DNA of 6,080 nt from Spirulina sp. DLM2.Bin59 (GTDB taxonomy: Bacteria; Cyanobacteriota; Cyanobacteriia; Cyanobacteriales; Spirulinaceae). A program made the translations under genes and the position numbers. Positions 5,877-6,080 of the stretch are shown piece by piece. Location: NCBI GenBank assembly GCA_007693875.1, contig RECT01000341.1:1-6080 (forward strand), read 5' to 3'. Every line of letters begins with the position of its first letter. Positions within the stretch are counted from its first letter, which is position 1. Under the pieces are notes generated by a model. The model searched no databases. It worked only from the letters and a program-made list of their open reading frames with translations, and was not told where the DNA came from.

Positions 5877-6002
5877 GGTGCGTCAGATATAAACCAATCG
5901 TCAATATTATGATTGATCCTGTCTGACGCACCCTACAATGCGTAGGGTGCGTCAGATTGATTAACCCATGATTTAAACGAGTAGCTTAATAGCTGATGCA
6001 CC
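5877..6002. repeat. Cluster of two tandem palindromic repeat units
   Basis: Two units of 56 and 57 bases share the end sequence GGTGCGTCAGA. Unit 1 (5877-5932) starts GGTGCGTCAGA and ends TCTGACGCACC, an exact 11-base inverted match. Unit 2 (5946-6002) starts with the same sequence and ends CTGATGCACC, an inverted match with one C-to-T change that still pairs as G-U in RNA. The interiors differ and are A/T-rich. The 12-base direct repeat GGTGCGTCAGAT at 5877 and 5946 is 69 bases apart. There is no open frame of note. Intergenic repeats of the GTAGGGTGCGTCAG/GTTAG type are, as I recall, widespread in cyanobacterial genomes, so this is probably a member of a dispersed palindromic or MITE-like family. 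Confidence 0.75.
5922..5956. repeat. Perfect 15-base inverted repeat joining the two units
   Basis: TCTGACGCACCCTAC (5922-5936) and its exact complement GTAGGGTGCGTCAGA (5942-5956) flank the five-base loop AATGC. It is the most stable hairpin in the right-hand region and is symmetric, so it forms on transcripts of either strand. No U-run follows, so it is not a simple terminator. Confidence 0.85.
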
Positions 6003-6021
6003 ATCTTAACTAATCTTTTCT

Positions 6022-6033
6022 CCTCTTTAGAGG
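6022..6033. repeat. Short CCTCT/AGAGG hairpin near the right edge
   Basis: CCTCT and AGAGG are exact inverted arms around TT. With the T-rich bases before it and the G-run after it, this resembles the CCCCTCT...AGAGGGG hairpins often found between cyanobacterial genes. The segment 6003-6080 otherwise shows no gene I can support. Confidence 0.35.
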
Positions 6034-6080
6034 GGTTGGGTTGAGAAGCATACCATGGTGGTTAAGGTAGCACCGTTGTG

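Noticed and set aside
5877..6002. CRISPR array
   Set aside because: The repeats are inverted palindromic ends with unequal interiors and only two units, not direct repeats with regular spacers, and no cas gene is present.
6052..6059. Eight-base palindrome ACCATGGT near the right edge
   Set aside because: It is short, isolated and expected by chance in a window this size, with no promoter elements around it.
6027..6080. Minus-strand frame open from the right edge, 17 residues ending STQPL before a TAA
   Set aside because: It could be the tail of a gene beyond the edge, but a second minus frame is also open over the same bases, and the stop falls within a repeat-like hairpin. The evidence is too thin to call a gene.

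Overview
The window looks like chromosomal DNA of a cyanobacterium. The octamer GCGATCGC (HIP1) occurs nine times in 6.1 kb, where chance would give roughly 0.1, and every copy lies inside a gene. The gene content fits: an HtpG chaperone, a PurE, and an FHA-GAF-class III nucleotide cyclase of the kind common in cyanobacteria. Genus and species cannot be read from the sequence.

Layout. The left edge (1-104) carries the last 33 codons of an unrecognised plus-strand gene. It converges on htpG (225-2174, minus), and the 120-base gap between them holds two GC-rich hairpins, one of which is a plausible terminator for htpG. Upstream of htpG, on the same strand, is a gene for a BMP-family substrate-binding lipoprotein with a twin-arginine signal (2286-3443, minus). 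It is separated from htpG by a 111-base gap containing a C-run/G-run hairpin. A 177-base divergent promoter region (3444-3620) separates the lipoprotein gene from purE (3621-4148, plus). Only 8 bases after purE, and with no ribosome-binding site of its own, begins a 549-residue FHA-GAF-class III cyclase (4157-5806, plus). A strong Rho-independent terminator (5845-5868) closes that pair. The remaining bases to the right edge hold a cluster of related inverted repeats (5877-6002) and a small hairpin (6022-6033), with no convincing gene.

How the genes may work together. purE and the cyclase are probably one transcript, placing a step of de novo purine synthesis beside an enzyme that probably consumes ATP to make cAMP. 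The divergent lipoprotein belongs to a family that includes purine-nucleoside receptors, so a purine theme across the intergenic region is possible but unproven. htpG is a general stress chaperone and probably only a neighbour.

I do not see a clearly new biological system. The items most worth a second look are the right-hand repeat cluster with mutually exclusive hairpins, the two palindromes in the divergent promoter region, the purE-cyclase coupling, and the alanine at the substrate-selecting position of the cyclase.
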